From QNFN01 sp033722135 (GTDB lineage Bacteria > Pseudomonadota > Gammaproteobacteria > QNFN01), in contig JAWVZO010000118.1 of the NCBI GenBank assembly GCA_033722135.1, positions 1 through 7,960 of the forward strand: a stretch of 7,960 nt of DNA, in the 5' to 3' direction. A model generated the notes under the pieces. It saw nothing but the letters and a program-made list of their open reading frames with translations. It was not told the origin of the DNA and searched no databases. Each line of letters begins with the position of its first letter. The first letter of the stretch is position 1. Both the position numbers and the translations under genes were made by a program. Positions 1-5,847 of this stretch are shown piece after piece.

Positions 1-1
1 A

Positions 2-613
2 GTCGAGGGCCCGGTTCAGGCGGCGGCTCGCCGCCAGCGCGATCAGCGCGGCGAGCACCAGGGCCACCGGGACGATCGGCACGAAGGCGCCGAGGAACTC
101 GCTGCGCGCCTCGTCGAGCAGCGGACCGAGCTCCTCGCGGACGTCGATCACGCCGAGCACGTCGCCGACCGATGCGTTGACGTGGCAGCGCAGGCACTCC
201 GGGCTGGCGGTCAGCGGGTAGAGCTGGCGCAGCATCGTGTCGTCCTCGACGATGCGGATCGCCCCGTTGCCGGTCAGCGCGGTGGCCAGCTCGGCATCGG
301 GCTCGGGCTGGTCGATCTCGCCGAACAGTGCGTCCACCTTCGGCCCGCGGTGGATGGCGACGGTGATCGGCGTGCCGGCGTAACTCTCGCGCGTGGCCGC
401 GAGGAAGCCCTCGAGCTGCTCGCGGCTCCAGCCCAGGCGCATGACCTGGAACATGGCGTTGAAGGTCTGCCGGGCGAGCAGCTGGGCGGTCTCGCGCGCG
501 TCGTCGCGCACGGTCCGCTCGTAGAGCTCCGAGACCACGAGGTAGGTGCCGGCGAACAGCGCCAGCGAGACGAGCAGTGCGGCGCCGATGATGAAGGTGC
601 GGATGCTGCGCAC
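2..613 (-). CDS. Membrane sensor protein with periplasmic c-type heme motif (N-terminal part, truncated by window edge)
   Basis: This is the N-terminal 204 residues of a longer protein; the C-terminal output domain lies beyond the left edge. Reading from GTG at 613-611, residues 5-28 form a hydrophobic first membrane segment. A periplasmic domain of about 145 residues follows, then a second membrane segment (about residues 174-195) ending in a basic ASRRLNRAL stretch. Near the end of the periplasmic domain, Cys140-Leu-Arg-Cys143-His144 is a canonical CXXCH covalent heme attachment motif, preceded by LYPLTASPE. Known families with this layout (Tll0287/DUF3365-like and related heme sensors) are fused to GGDEF, EAL, histidine kinase or chemoreceptor modules, so a redox, NO or oxygen sensor is inferred. 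GTG was chosen because it begins the membrane anchor and a GGGAGAG-type ribosome site lies about 12 bases upstream. It is divergent from the phosphatase gene. The output domain and ligand are unknown. Confidence 0.82.
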   Translation of the reverse strand, partial: MRSIRTFIIGAALLVSLALFAGTYLVVSELYERTVRDDARETAQLLARQTFNAMFQVMRLGWSREQLEGFLAATRESYAGTPITVAIHRGPKVDALFGEIDQPEPDAELATALTGNGAIRIVEDDTMLRQLYPLTASPECLRCHVNASVGDVLGVIDVREELGPLLDEARSEFLGAFVPIVPVALVLAALIALAASRRLNRALD

Positions 614-727
614 GGTTTGGCACTCTCTCCCTGCAGTGAGCCGGCCGGCGCCGATCCGTTCGGCATGGCGGATGTCCCGATTCTCCACGTCCAGAGGGGC
701 CGCGGGCAAGTCACGGCGGCCGGGTGC

Positions 728-736
728 TGGTATCCT
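728..736 (+). promoter_or_regulatory. Possible extended -10 promoter for the phosphatase gene
   Basis: TGG followed by TATCCT (731-736) resembles an extended -10 element about 28 bases upstream of the ATG at 765. The region 17 bases upstream (708-713, AAGTCA) is a poor -35 match. The element lies in the 151-base divergent gap between the heme sensor and the phosphatase gene, where a promoter is expected. A GCCGA/TCGGC stem-loop (650-664) and a GCCGGCCGGC palindrome (640-649) lie closer to the sensor gene. Confidence 0.25.
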
Positions 737-764
737 CGGGCCAGGCTCACGCCGGCGCAGGATC

Positions 765-1961
765 ATGCCGCTGCTGACCGACGGCCCGCTGGCCGGCCTC
801 TACTTCCCGGACACGCCCGACGCGACGCTGGTCAATCTGATGGCCTCGCTGGTCGTCGCGCGCGGCGGCGAGACCCCGCACGCGCCGCTCGCGGCCGCAC
901 CGCCCGAGCGCCTCGCCGAGCCCGGGCACTTGGTGCTGATCGTCGTCGACGGCCTGGGTGCCGCACAGCTCGGACACTACCTCGCGTCGCACCCGGATTC
1001 GCCGTTCCTCGGCTCGCACCCGCACGGGATCCTCAGCACCGTGTTCCCGGCCACGACCGCGTCCGCGGTCACCACCCTGCTGACCGCGGCCTCGCCGGCC
1101 GAGCACGGCATCCTCGGCTGGAACCTCAACCTTCCGGACCTGGGCCTGGTCAGCACCGTCCTGCTCTCCTGCACGCGCACCGGCACGCCGGTGGCGCCCG
1201 AGGGGTTCGACCTCGACGCCTACCTCGCCCTACCCTCGTATCTCGACAGCGTGCCCGAGACCCGGGCCCAGCTCTCCTACCGCGCCATTCCCCACAGCCG
1301 CTTCTCGCGCGCCGGGACGCGCTGGGACCGGGTGCGCGCGTTCGCCGACCTCGCCGGCCTGCAGCGCGAGGTCGAGCGGTTCTGCCGGGAGACGACGCGC
1401 GGTCTCGCCTACGTCTACTGGCCCGTGCACGACGCGCTGTGCCACGAGTTCGGCATCCACCATCCGCGCACCCAGACGCACCTCGCCGAGATCGACGCGG
1501 CCCTCGCGGCCCTGCGCGACGCGCTGGACGGCCGTGGCGTGACGCTGCTGGTCACCGCCGACCACGGCATCCACGACACGCCGCCGGACCAGTGCATCGA
1601 CCTCGCCGCCGTCCCCGGGCTCTACGACTGCCTGGCGACGCTGCCCTGCGGCGACGCGGGCCACGCGCACTGCTTCGTACGGCCGCGCCGCGAGGCGCGC
1701 TTCCTCGACCTGGTCGCGGAGCACCTCGGCGAGATGTGCCACTGCGTGCCGGGCGAAACGTTGCTGGAACTCGGCGCGTTCGGTGCGGGGCGGCCCCATC
1801 CGCGGCTGGCGGGGCGGGTCGGCGACCACGTGCTGATCGCGCGCGACCGCCAGGCCCTGGCGGCGCCGGTCGCCGGCGAGGCGCCGACCTTCATGGTCGG
1901 CAACCACGGCGGCATGAGCCGCGCGGAGATGCGCGTGCCGCTCTTCGAGGTCACCTGCTGA
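765..1961 (+). CDS. Alkaline phosphatase superfamily hydrolase (type I phosphodiesterase/nucleotide pyrophosphatase-like)
   Basis: A 398-residue protein with the two-metal active site of the type I phosphodiesterase/nucleotide pyrophosphatase (PF01663-type) fold. Visible ligand motifs are Asp62 in LVLIVVDGLG, Asp223 and His227 in VHDALCH, Asp266-His267 in LLVTADHG, and His381 in VGNHGG. The probable nucleophile is Thr97 or Thr98 in VFPATTAS, followed by AEHGILGW, typical of bacterial members. The order and the D-x3-H spacing match structurally known NPPs, so hydrolysis of a phosphodiester, pyrophosphate or phosphate ester is likely; the substrate cannot be read from sequence. There is no signal peptide, so it is probably cytoplasmic. 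The ATG at 765 was preferred over the in-frame ATG at 546 because the earlier one would overlap the divergent sensor gene. An AGGA lies unusually close (2 bases) to this ATG. It converges on ycgN with 5 bases between stop codons. Confidence 0.9.
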   Translation: MPLLTDGPLAGLYFPDTPDATLVNLMASLVVARGGETPHAPLAAAPPERLAEPGHLVLIVVDGLGAAQLGHYLASHPDSPFLGSHPHGILSTVFPATTASAVTTLLTAASPAEHGILGWNLNLPDLGLVSTVLLSCTRTGTPVAPEGFDLDAYLALPSYLDSVPETRAQLSYRAIPHSRFSRAGTRWDRVRAFADLAGLQREVERFCRETTRGLAYVYWPVHDALCHEFGIHHPRTQTHLAEIDAALAALRDALDGRGVTLLVTADHGIHDTPPDQCIDLAAVPGLYDCLATLPCGDAGHAHCFVRPRREARFLDLVAEHLGEMCHCVPGETLLELGAFGAGRPHPRLAGRVGDHVLIARDRQALAAPVAGEAPTFMVGNHGGMSRAEMRVPLFEVTC

Positions 1962-1966
1962 GGAGG

Positions 1967-2422
1967 CTACGTGCCGCCGTCGCCGTGGATCCGCTCCGGC
2001 GCCACCAGGTGCCCCCAGAGGTCGCCCGCCTCCTCCTCGCCGACGCACCACCCGCGCACCGACTGGCCGGCCCGGTGGACCGACTCCGGATCACCCGTGC
2101 GCAGGGGATGCCACGAAGGCAGGGGGCGGCCCGCGGCGCGCAGCCGGTAGGCGCAGGTGTCCGGGAGCCAGTCGATTCCTTCCAGCCCCTCAGGGGTCAG
2201 CGCCAGGCAGTCGGGGACGTGCGTCGCCCGGCTCGCGTAGTCCCGACAGCGGCAGCGGTCGCGGTCGAGCAGCCGGCAGGCGACGTTGGTGAAGTGGAGT
2301 TCGAGGGTGTCGGCGTCCTCGAGCTTGTGCAGGCAGCACTTGCCGCAGCCGTCGCACAGCGCCTCCCACTCCTCGCGCGAGAGCTGCTCCAACGGCTTGT
2401 CTTCCCAGAACGGCATGTCCAT
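1967..2422 (-). CDS. ycgN: YcgN family cysteine-cluster protein (UPF0260)
   Basis: A 151-residue protein matching the YcgN/UPF0260 family in length and sequence. It starts PFWEDKPLEQLSREEWEALC and carries CDGCGKCC (Cys23, 26, 29, 30), then Cys49 in FTNVACR, Cys57 and Cys59, Cys72 in PDC, and Cys90 in LPDTCAYR, followed by LPSWHPL. The CxxCxxCC-type cluster is conserved and thought to bind metal or an iron-sulfur cluster; the biochemical role of the family is not established. Two start codons are possible, ATG at 2422 or two codons later at 2416. Neither has a strong ribosome site and the difference is trivial. The TAG stop is 5 bases from the stop of the convergent phosphatase gene. Upstream it shares an 89-base divergent gap with the dsrE-family gene. 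The protein is cytoplasmic. Confidence 0.93.
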   Translation of the reverse strand: MDMPFWEDKPLEQLSREEWEALCDGCGKCCLHKLEDADTLELHFTNVACRLLDRDRCRCRDYASRATHVPDCLALTPEGLEGIDWLPDTCAYRLRAAGRPLPSWHPLRTGDPESVHRAGQSVRGWCVGEEEAGDLWGHLVAPERIHGDGGT

Positions 2423-2449
2423 CTCGGGGTACGGCGCGCGGCGCCCGGC

Positions 2450-2467
2450 TGGTCCATTATGGGACCA
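2450..2467. promoter_or_regulatory. Inverted repeat in the ycgN/dsrE-family divergent intergenic region
   Basis: Perfect arms TGGTCC (2450-2455) and GGACCA (2462-2467) flank ATTATG, the only AT-rich spot in this 89-base divergent gap. The central bases read CATAAT on the minus strand (5 of 6 to the -10 consensus) and CATTAT on the plus strand (2455-2460). No good -35 is seen at 17 bases on either strand. It could be an operator over divergent promoters. The call rests on position and symmetry alone. Confidence 0.35.
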
Positions 2468-2500
2468 TGCGCGCCCGCACGGGGCGCGACCGCCAGCCCC

Positions 2501-2506
2501 AGGAGG
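2501..2506 (+). promoter_or_regulatory. Ribosome binding site deciding the dsrE-family start
   Basis: A perfect AGGAGG lies 5 bases before the ATG at 2512. It favours that start over the in-frame ATG at 2467, which would add 15 residues (MRARTGRDRQPQEVL) ahead of the signal peptide. Confidence 0.85.
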
Positions 2507-2511
2507 TTCTC

Positions 2512-3021
2512 ATGATCCAGCTCATCCGGAAACCGTTACCCGCCCTCGCCCTGGCCTTGCTCGGCCTGGTGCTGCTGCAGGCCCAGCCCGGCGTCGCGAC
2601 GGCCCAGGACGATGGCGTCCACCGCGTCGTCTACCATGCCGATTTCAGCGATCCCCGGCGCTTCAGCGCGATGCTGACCAGCATCCACAACATGGTCACC
2701 TACTACGAGAACCAACTCGCCGACTACGACGTGCGCATCGTGTTCGTCGCCCACGGCATCCGCTTCGTGACCGACGACGCGCTGGAGTCGACCCCGTTCG
2801 CGACCGATGCCGCGCTCGAGGAGCGGCGCGAGAACCTGAAGGGGCGACTCTCCGCGCTCAACGAGACCCGTGGCGTGAAGCTTGAGCTGTGCGACATCAC
2901 GCGCAAGGAGATCGGCCTCGCCGAGGACAACCTCTACCCCGCCGTGGAGATGGTGCCGTCCGGCGTGGTGCGGATCGCGGAACTGCAGCGGCAGGGATTC
3001 AGCTACATCAAGGTCGAGTAG
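2512..3021 (+). CDS. Exported DsrE family protein
   Basis: A 169-residue protein with an N-terminal signal peptide: basic IRKPLP, a hydrophobic core at about residues 9-23, and a likely cleavage near VATA-QDDG (about residue 31). The mature part is a DsrE/DsrF-type (DUF1791-like) domain: HRVVYHADFSDP, a central YDVRIVFVAHGIRF strand region, then GVKLELCDITRKEIG with a single cysteine, Cys127, at the position where family members hold their conserved Cys, ending in PSGVVRIAELQRQGFSYIKVE. Cytoplasmic relatives (DsrE, TusD) carry persulfide sulfur on this cysteine. The exported subgroup has no settled function; periplasmic sulfur handling is inferred. It is a single-gene unit, divergent from ycgN and convergent with the YbaK-type gene across a strong stem-loop. 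No other dsr, sox or tus gene is in the window. Confidence 0.88.
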   Translation: MIQLIRKPLPALALALLGLVLLQAQPGVATAQDDGVHRVVYHADFSDPRRFSAMLTSIHNMVTYYENQLADYDVRIVFVAHGIRFVTDDALESTPFATDAALEERRENLKGRLSALNETRGVKLELCDITRKEIGLAEDNLYPAVEMVPSGVVRIAELQRQGFSYIKVE

Positions 3022-3028
3022 CCACGCT

Positions 3029-3064
3029 CCCCACGGCCGCCCCGGACGGAGGCGGCCGGTGGGG
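3029..3064. terminator. GC-rich stem-loop between convergent genes (likely bidirectional terminator)
   Basis: CCCCAC plus GGCCGCC (3029-3041) pairs with GGCGGCC plus GGTGGGG (3051-3064) around a 9-base loop, leaving one bulged base. It lies 8 bases after the TAG at 3019-3021 and 18 bases after the stop of the convergent gene at 3082. No T-tract follows on either strand, so a classic intrinsic terminator is not proven. Position and a 13-bp stem argue for 3'-end formation or protection on both strands. Confidence 0.6.
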
Positions 3065-3081
3065 CACGACCGCGTCACGGA

Positions 3082-3552
3082 TCAGACGTGGCGGCTGATG
3101 GCGGCGTGGTCGGCATTCTCCATCAGGGCGTCGAACTGCGCGCCGCCTAGGTGGACCAACTCCTCGTGGTCACCCGCCTCGAACCAGATCTCCCGCTGCC
3201 GGGTCAGCGCCTCGTCGACGATGGTGCCGAGACCGTACGCCTTGCCGCAGGGCGGGATCGCGCCGGAATCGCAGTCGCCGAACAGCGCGCCGGCCTCCTT
3301 CTCGGTGGCCAGCTCGACGTGGCGGTCGAGCAGGCGTTCCATCCGCTCGAGGTCCAGACGATGGGTCGCAGGCAGGACGGCCACGAGGTAGCCCTGGCCG
3401 TCGCGCAGCAGCACGCTCTTGGCGAGGCTGTCGCCCGGGACGTGACTGACCTGCGCCGTCTCCATGCTGGTGTAGCTGCGCGGGTGAGCCATGATGTCGT
3501 ATTCAACACCATGTTTCTGGAGGAATTTTTCCAATGTCGTCGCGATTGCCAT
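3082..3552 (-). CDS. YbaK/EbsC family aminoacyl-tRNA deacylase
   Basis: A 156-residue single-domain protein of the YbaK/ProX editing family, which hydrolyses wrongly charged aminoacyl-tRNAs in trans. Visible family features are YDIMAHPRSYTSMETAQ near the N-terminus, the conserved lysine in LAKSVLL (Lys45), YLVAVLPATHRLDLER, and the glycine-proline loop DCDSGAIPPCGKAYGL (residues 93-108), then EIWFEAGDHEELVHL. The sequence looks closest to the subgroup that in some gammaproteobacteria is fused to a C-terminal HDOD domain; here it stands alone with a clean stop. Which tRNA it edits cannot be told. The start is supported by GGAGGAG (3559-3565) six bases upstream. A TATACT -10 lies about 34 bases upstream. 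It is divergent from lldE and convergent with the DsrE-family gene. E. coli YbaK has nearly the same length. Confidence 0.88.
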   Translation of the reverse strand: MAIATTLEKFLQKHGVEYDIMAHPRSYTSMETAQVSHVPGDSLAKSVLLRDGQGYLVAVLPATHRLDLERMERLLDRHVELATEKEAGALFGDCDSGAIPPCGKAYGLGTIVDEALTRQREIWFEAGDHEELVHLGGAQFDALMENADHAAISRHV

Positions 3553-3585
3553 GAGCGTCTCCTCCGCTTCCTTGGTTCCTCACCG

Positions 3586-3614
3586 AGTATAGGATGCACG
3601 GCCCGGAGTGAGAG
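3586..3614 (-). promoter_or_regulatory. Candidate sigma-70 promoter for the YbaK-type gene
   Basis: On the minus strand TATACT (3591-3586) matches 5 of 6 of the -10 consensus. A weak -35 (CTCTCA, 3614-3609) lies 17 bases further upstream. The predicted transcript would start near 3580, giving a leader of under 30 bases with GGAGGAG in it. This is the best promoter match in the 104-base divergent gap before lldE. Confidence 0.45.
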
Positions 3615-3652
3615 GCGATTGACGCGCCTCGTGCGGGCCGAGCAAGCTTGCG
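3612..3652 (+). promoter_or_regulatory. Putative lldE upstream control region: TTGACG, inverted repeat and palindrome
   Basis: Three elements are packed upstream of the lldE ATG: an inverted repeat GAGGCG (3612-3617)/CGCCTC (3625-3630), a -35-like TTGACG (3619-3624) inside it, and a perfect 10-base palindrome GCAAGCTTGC (3643-3652) four bases before the start codon at 3657. No convincing -10 lies 16-18 bases after TTGACG. The palindrome occupies the place where a ribosome site would be, so it may be an operator or a translation-limiting RNA element. This is inference from position and symmetry. Confidence 0.3.
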
Positions 3653-3656
3653 TGCA

Positions 3657-4418
3657 ATGAACGCAGACGCGCCCCACGTCGGTCTCTTCGTCACCTGCCT
3701 CGTCGACCTGTTCCGTCCCACCGTCGGCTTCGCCGCCGTACGCCTGCTCGAGCGGGCCGGCTGCCGGGTGACGGTCCCCGACGCGCAGACCTGCTGCGGT
3801 CAGCCGGCTGCGAGCCAGGGCGCCGCGGAGGAGGCACGGGCCGTGGCGCGGCAGGTGATCGAAACCTTCGACCGGTTCGACTACGTCGTCCTGCCCTCGG
3901 GGTCGTGTGCGGCCACCCTCCGCTGCCACTACCCGGAACTGCTCGCCGACGACCCGGCGTGGGCGGAGCGTGCGAGACACCTCGCCGGGCGCAGCCACGA
4001 GCTCTTGTCGTTTCTCACGGATATAATGCATCTAACTGATATAAATACAGTATATGATGGCAAGATCGCCTACCACGACAGCTGTTCCGGCATGCGTGAA
4101 CTCGGCATCCACGCCCAGCCCAGGCAGCTGCTGGGGCTGGTCGACGGGCTGCGCGAGGTACCGGTCGCCGACGCCGAGGCGTGCTGCGGGTTCGGCGGCG
4201 CGTTCTGCGTCAAGTACCCCGGGGTCGCCGCACGGATGGCCGAGGCCAAGTGCCGGGGCATCGCGCAGAGCGGCGCAGAGCTGCTGCTCGGCGGGGACCT
4301 GGGCTGCCTGCTGAACCTGGCGGGGACGCTCGGCAGGCAGGGGGCGGCGACCGAGGTGCGGCACGTCGCCGAGCTCCTCGCCGACCTGACCGACATCCCG
4401 CCGATCGGCCGCGGCTAG
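3657..4418 (+). CDS. lldE: L-lactate utilization Fe-S protein LldE/LutA
   Basis: A 253-residue protein with two tandem cysteine-rich CCG domains, as in LldE/LutA, one subunit of the three-part complex that oxidises L-lactate to pyruvate. Domain 1 has Cys14 in FVTCLVDLF, Cys46-Cys47-Gly48 in QTCCGQP, and Cys84 in PSGSC. Domain 2 has Cys143 in YHDSC, Cys176-Cys177-Gly178 in EACCGFGG, and Cys217 near GGDLGC. These ligate iron-sulfur and participate in electron transfer with LldF in the cytoplasm. The ATG at 3657 was chosen; an in-frame TTG at 3648 would add three residues, and neither has a clear ribosome site. Codons 122-134, between the two domains, are AT-rich and use codons rare here, unlike the rest of the gene. 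lldF follows 13 bases after the stop. Confidence 0.93.
   Translation: MNADAPHVGLFVTCLVDLFRPTVGFAAVRLLERAGCRVTVPDAQTCCGQPAASQGAAEEARAVARQVIETFDRFDYVVLPSGSCAATLRCHYPELLADDPAWAERARHLAGRSHELLSFLTDIMHLTDINTVYDGKIAYHDSCSGMRELGIHAQPRQLLGLVDGLREVPVADAEACCGFGGAFCVKYPGVAARMAEAKCRGIAQSGAELLLGGDLGCLLNLAGTLGRQGAATEVRHVAELLADLTDIPPIGRG
4020..4058 (+). other. AT-rich, rare-codon island inside lldE
   Basis: Codons 122-134 of lldE form a 39-base stretch with only 9 G or C bases. Twelve of thirteen codons end in A or T, including ATA twice, CTA, ACA and GTA, and the only exception is ATG. Flanking codons return at once to G/C endings. The reading frame is intact and the encoded segment sits in the linker before YHDSC of the second cysteine-rich domain. 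A perfect TATAAT (4022-4027, plus strand) and a TATACT (4054-4049, minus strand) fall inside, but neither has a good -35 at normal spacing. Confidence 0.9.
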
Positions 4419-4431
4419 CGGGACCGGGCCG

Positions 4432-5847
4432 ATGCAGCCACGCTGTCATTCGTTTCCCGAAAACGCCGCCCGGGCGCTCGACGACGTCGACCTGCAATCG
4501 GCCCTTGGACGGACCACGGCCGGTTTCCCGAAGAAGCGTCTCGAGGGGATCGCCACGCTCCCCGAGTTCGAGCTGCTGCGCGACCAGGCGACCCGGATCA
4601 GGGAGCACGTGCTCGATCACCTCGACTGGTACCTCGAGCGCTTTGCCGACCGCGTCCAGGCGCAGGGGGGCACGGTGCACTGGTGCGCCGACGCCGACGA
4701 GGCCCGCGCGGCCGTGCTGCGCATCTGCCGCGAGGCGGACGCGCGCACCGTGACCAAGGGCAAGTCGATGATCGGCGAGGAGATCGCGATCAACGACCAT
4801 CTGGAGGCGCACGGCATCACCCCGGTCGAAACCGACCTCGGCGAGTACATCATCCAGCTGCGCGGCGAGGCGCCAAGCCACATCGTGGCCCCGGCCCTGC
4901 ACGTCTCGCGGCCCCAGGTGAGCGCCGCGTTCCGGGAACACCACGCCGACCGTGACCCCGGGCGCCCGCTGGAGACGCCGCGCGAGCTGCTGGGCGAGGC
5001 CCGCGAGGTGCTGCGCGACCGGTTCCTGGCCGCCGACGTCGGCATCACCGGGGCGAACATGCTGATCGCGGAGACCGGGACCAGCGTGATCGTCACCAAC
5101 GAGGGCAATGGCGACCTGACCCAGACCCTCCCCCGGGTGCACGTGGTCCTGGCGAGCATCGAGAAGGTGGTGCCCACGCTCGAGGACACGTCCACGCTGC
5201 TGCGGGTCCTGGCCCGTTCGATCACCGGCCAGGAACAGACCGCCTACACCACCTTCAGCACCGGCCCGCGGCGGCCGGAGGATCCGGACGGCCCCGATGC
5301 CTACCACGTGGTGCTGCTCGACAACGGCCGCAGCCGCCTGCTCGGCGGGCCGGCCCGGTCGATCCTGCGCTGCATCCGCTGCGGGGCCTGCCTCGGCCAC
5401 TGCCCGGTCTACGCCCAGGTCGGCGGTCACGCCTACGGCTGGGTCTACTCCGGGCCGATGGGCGCCGCGCTGACGCCCGGGCTGCTCGGCCTCCCGGAGG
5501 CGTGGCACCTGCCGCAGGCCTCGACGCTCTGCGGCCGCTGCGAGGCGGTCTGCCCGGTGCGCATCCCGATTCCCGAGGTGCTGCGCCACTGGCGGACCGA
5601 GAGCTGGCGCCAGGGCCGGCCGGGTGGCGCGCAGCGGCTCGCGCTGAAGGGCTGGGCCTGGCTCGCGCGGCGCCCCCGCGCCTACCGCCTGGTGACGCGC
5701 CTCGCGGCCCGCGCGTTGCGGCGTGCCGCCGGCGCCGGGGGCGCGCTGCGTCGCCTGCCAGGGCTCGGCGGCTGGACCGCGACCCGCGACCTCCCCGCGC
5801 CGGAGGGACGCACGTTCCTCGACCAGTGGCGGGAGCGGAACCGGTGA
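4432..5847 (+). CDS. lldF: L-lactate utilization Fe-S/LUD protein LldF/LutB
   Basis: A 471-residue protein of normal length for LldF/LutB. The N-terminal two thirds is a LUD domain: TVTKGKSMIGEEIAIN (about residues 106-121), ETDLGEYIIQL (133-143), and the conserved GITGANMLIAETGTSVIVTNEGN (204-226), followed by LPRVHVVL. The C-terminal part carries a ferredoxin-like Cys314-x2-Cys317-x2-Cys320-x3-Cys324-Pro cluster motif and a second set, Cys367-x2-Cys370-x3-Cys374-Pro, in LCGRCEAVCPVRIPI. A basic DUF3390-like tail follows. In the family this subunit is the [4Fe-4S] electron-transfer component of L-lactate oxidation, working with LldE and LldG in the cytoplasm. The ATG at 4432 has only a weak GGGA upstream, which fits reinitiation after lldE. 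Its stop overlaps the lldG start by four bases (GTGA), a translational coupling arrangement. Confidence 0.95.
   Translation: MQPRCHSFPENAARALDDVDLQSALGRTTAGFPKKRLEGIATLPEFELLRDQATRIREHVLDHLDWYLERFADRVQAQGGTVHWCADADEARAAVLRICREADARTVTKGKSMIGEEIAINDHLEAHGITPVETDLGEYIIQLRGEAPSHIVAPALHVSRPQVSAAFREHHADRDPGRPLETPRELLGEAREVLRDRFLAADVGITGANMLIAETGTSVIVTNEGNGDLTQTLPRVHVVLASIEKVVPTLEDTSTLLRVLARSITGQEQTAYTTFSTGPRRPEDPDGPDAYHVVLLDNGRSRLLGGPARSILRCIRCGACLGHCPVYAQVGGHAYGWVYSGPMGAALTPGLLGLPEAWHLPQASTLCGRCEAVCPVRIPIPEVLRHWRTESWRQGRPGGAQRLALKGWAWLARRPRAYRLVTRLAARALRRAAGAGGALRRLPGLGGWTATRDLPAPEGRTFLDQWRERNR

Noticed and set aside
274..750. Minus-strand open frame of 158 codons beginning upstream of the heme sensor
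   Set aside because: It is in a different frame from the membrane anchor and CXXCH sequence and is Ser/Arg/Pro-rich; the GTG-613 frame explains the region.
546..764. N-terminal extension of the phosphatase gene to ATG 546
   Set aside because: It would overlap the divergent heme-sensor gene and its leader, and the added residues show no homology-like pattern; ATG 765 begins the recognisable protein.
1230..2051. Minus-strand open frame of 273 codons antisense to the phosphatase
   Set aside because: Arg/Val/Ala-rich shadow with no motifs, overlapping both the phosphatase and ycgN genes.
182..2515. Very long open frame on the plus strand (777 codons)
   Set aside because: It runs through five other coding signals, is Arg/Pro/Ala-rich low-information sequence, and shows no family motif; it is a GC-rich shadow frame.
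3519..3554. Plus-strand GGAGG followed by a six-codon ATG open frame inside the deacylase 5' end
   Set aside because: Six codons only, and the purine run is the complement of deacylase codons; chance is sufficient.
4022..4027. Perfect TATAAT as an internal promoter for lldF
   Set aside because: The nearest -35-like TTGTCG (4005-4010) is only 11 bases away and the lldF start is 400 bases downstream; kept only as part of the composition anomaly.
4210..5589. Minus-strand open frame of 459 codons antisense to lldF
   Set aside because: High GC keeps this frame open; the opposite strand encodes unmistakable LUD and ferredoxin motifs.
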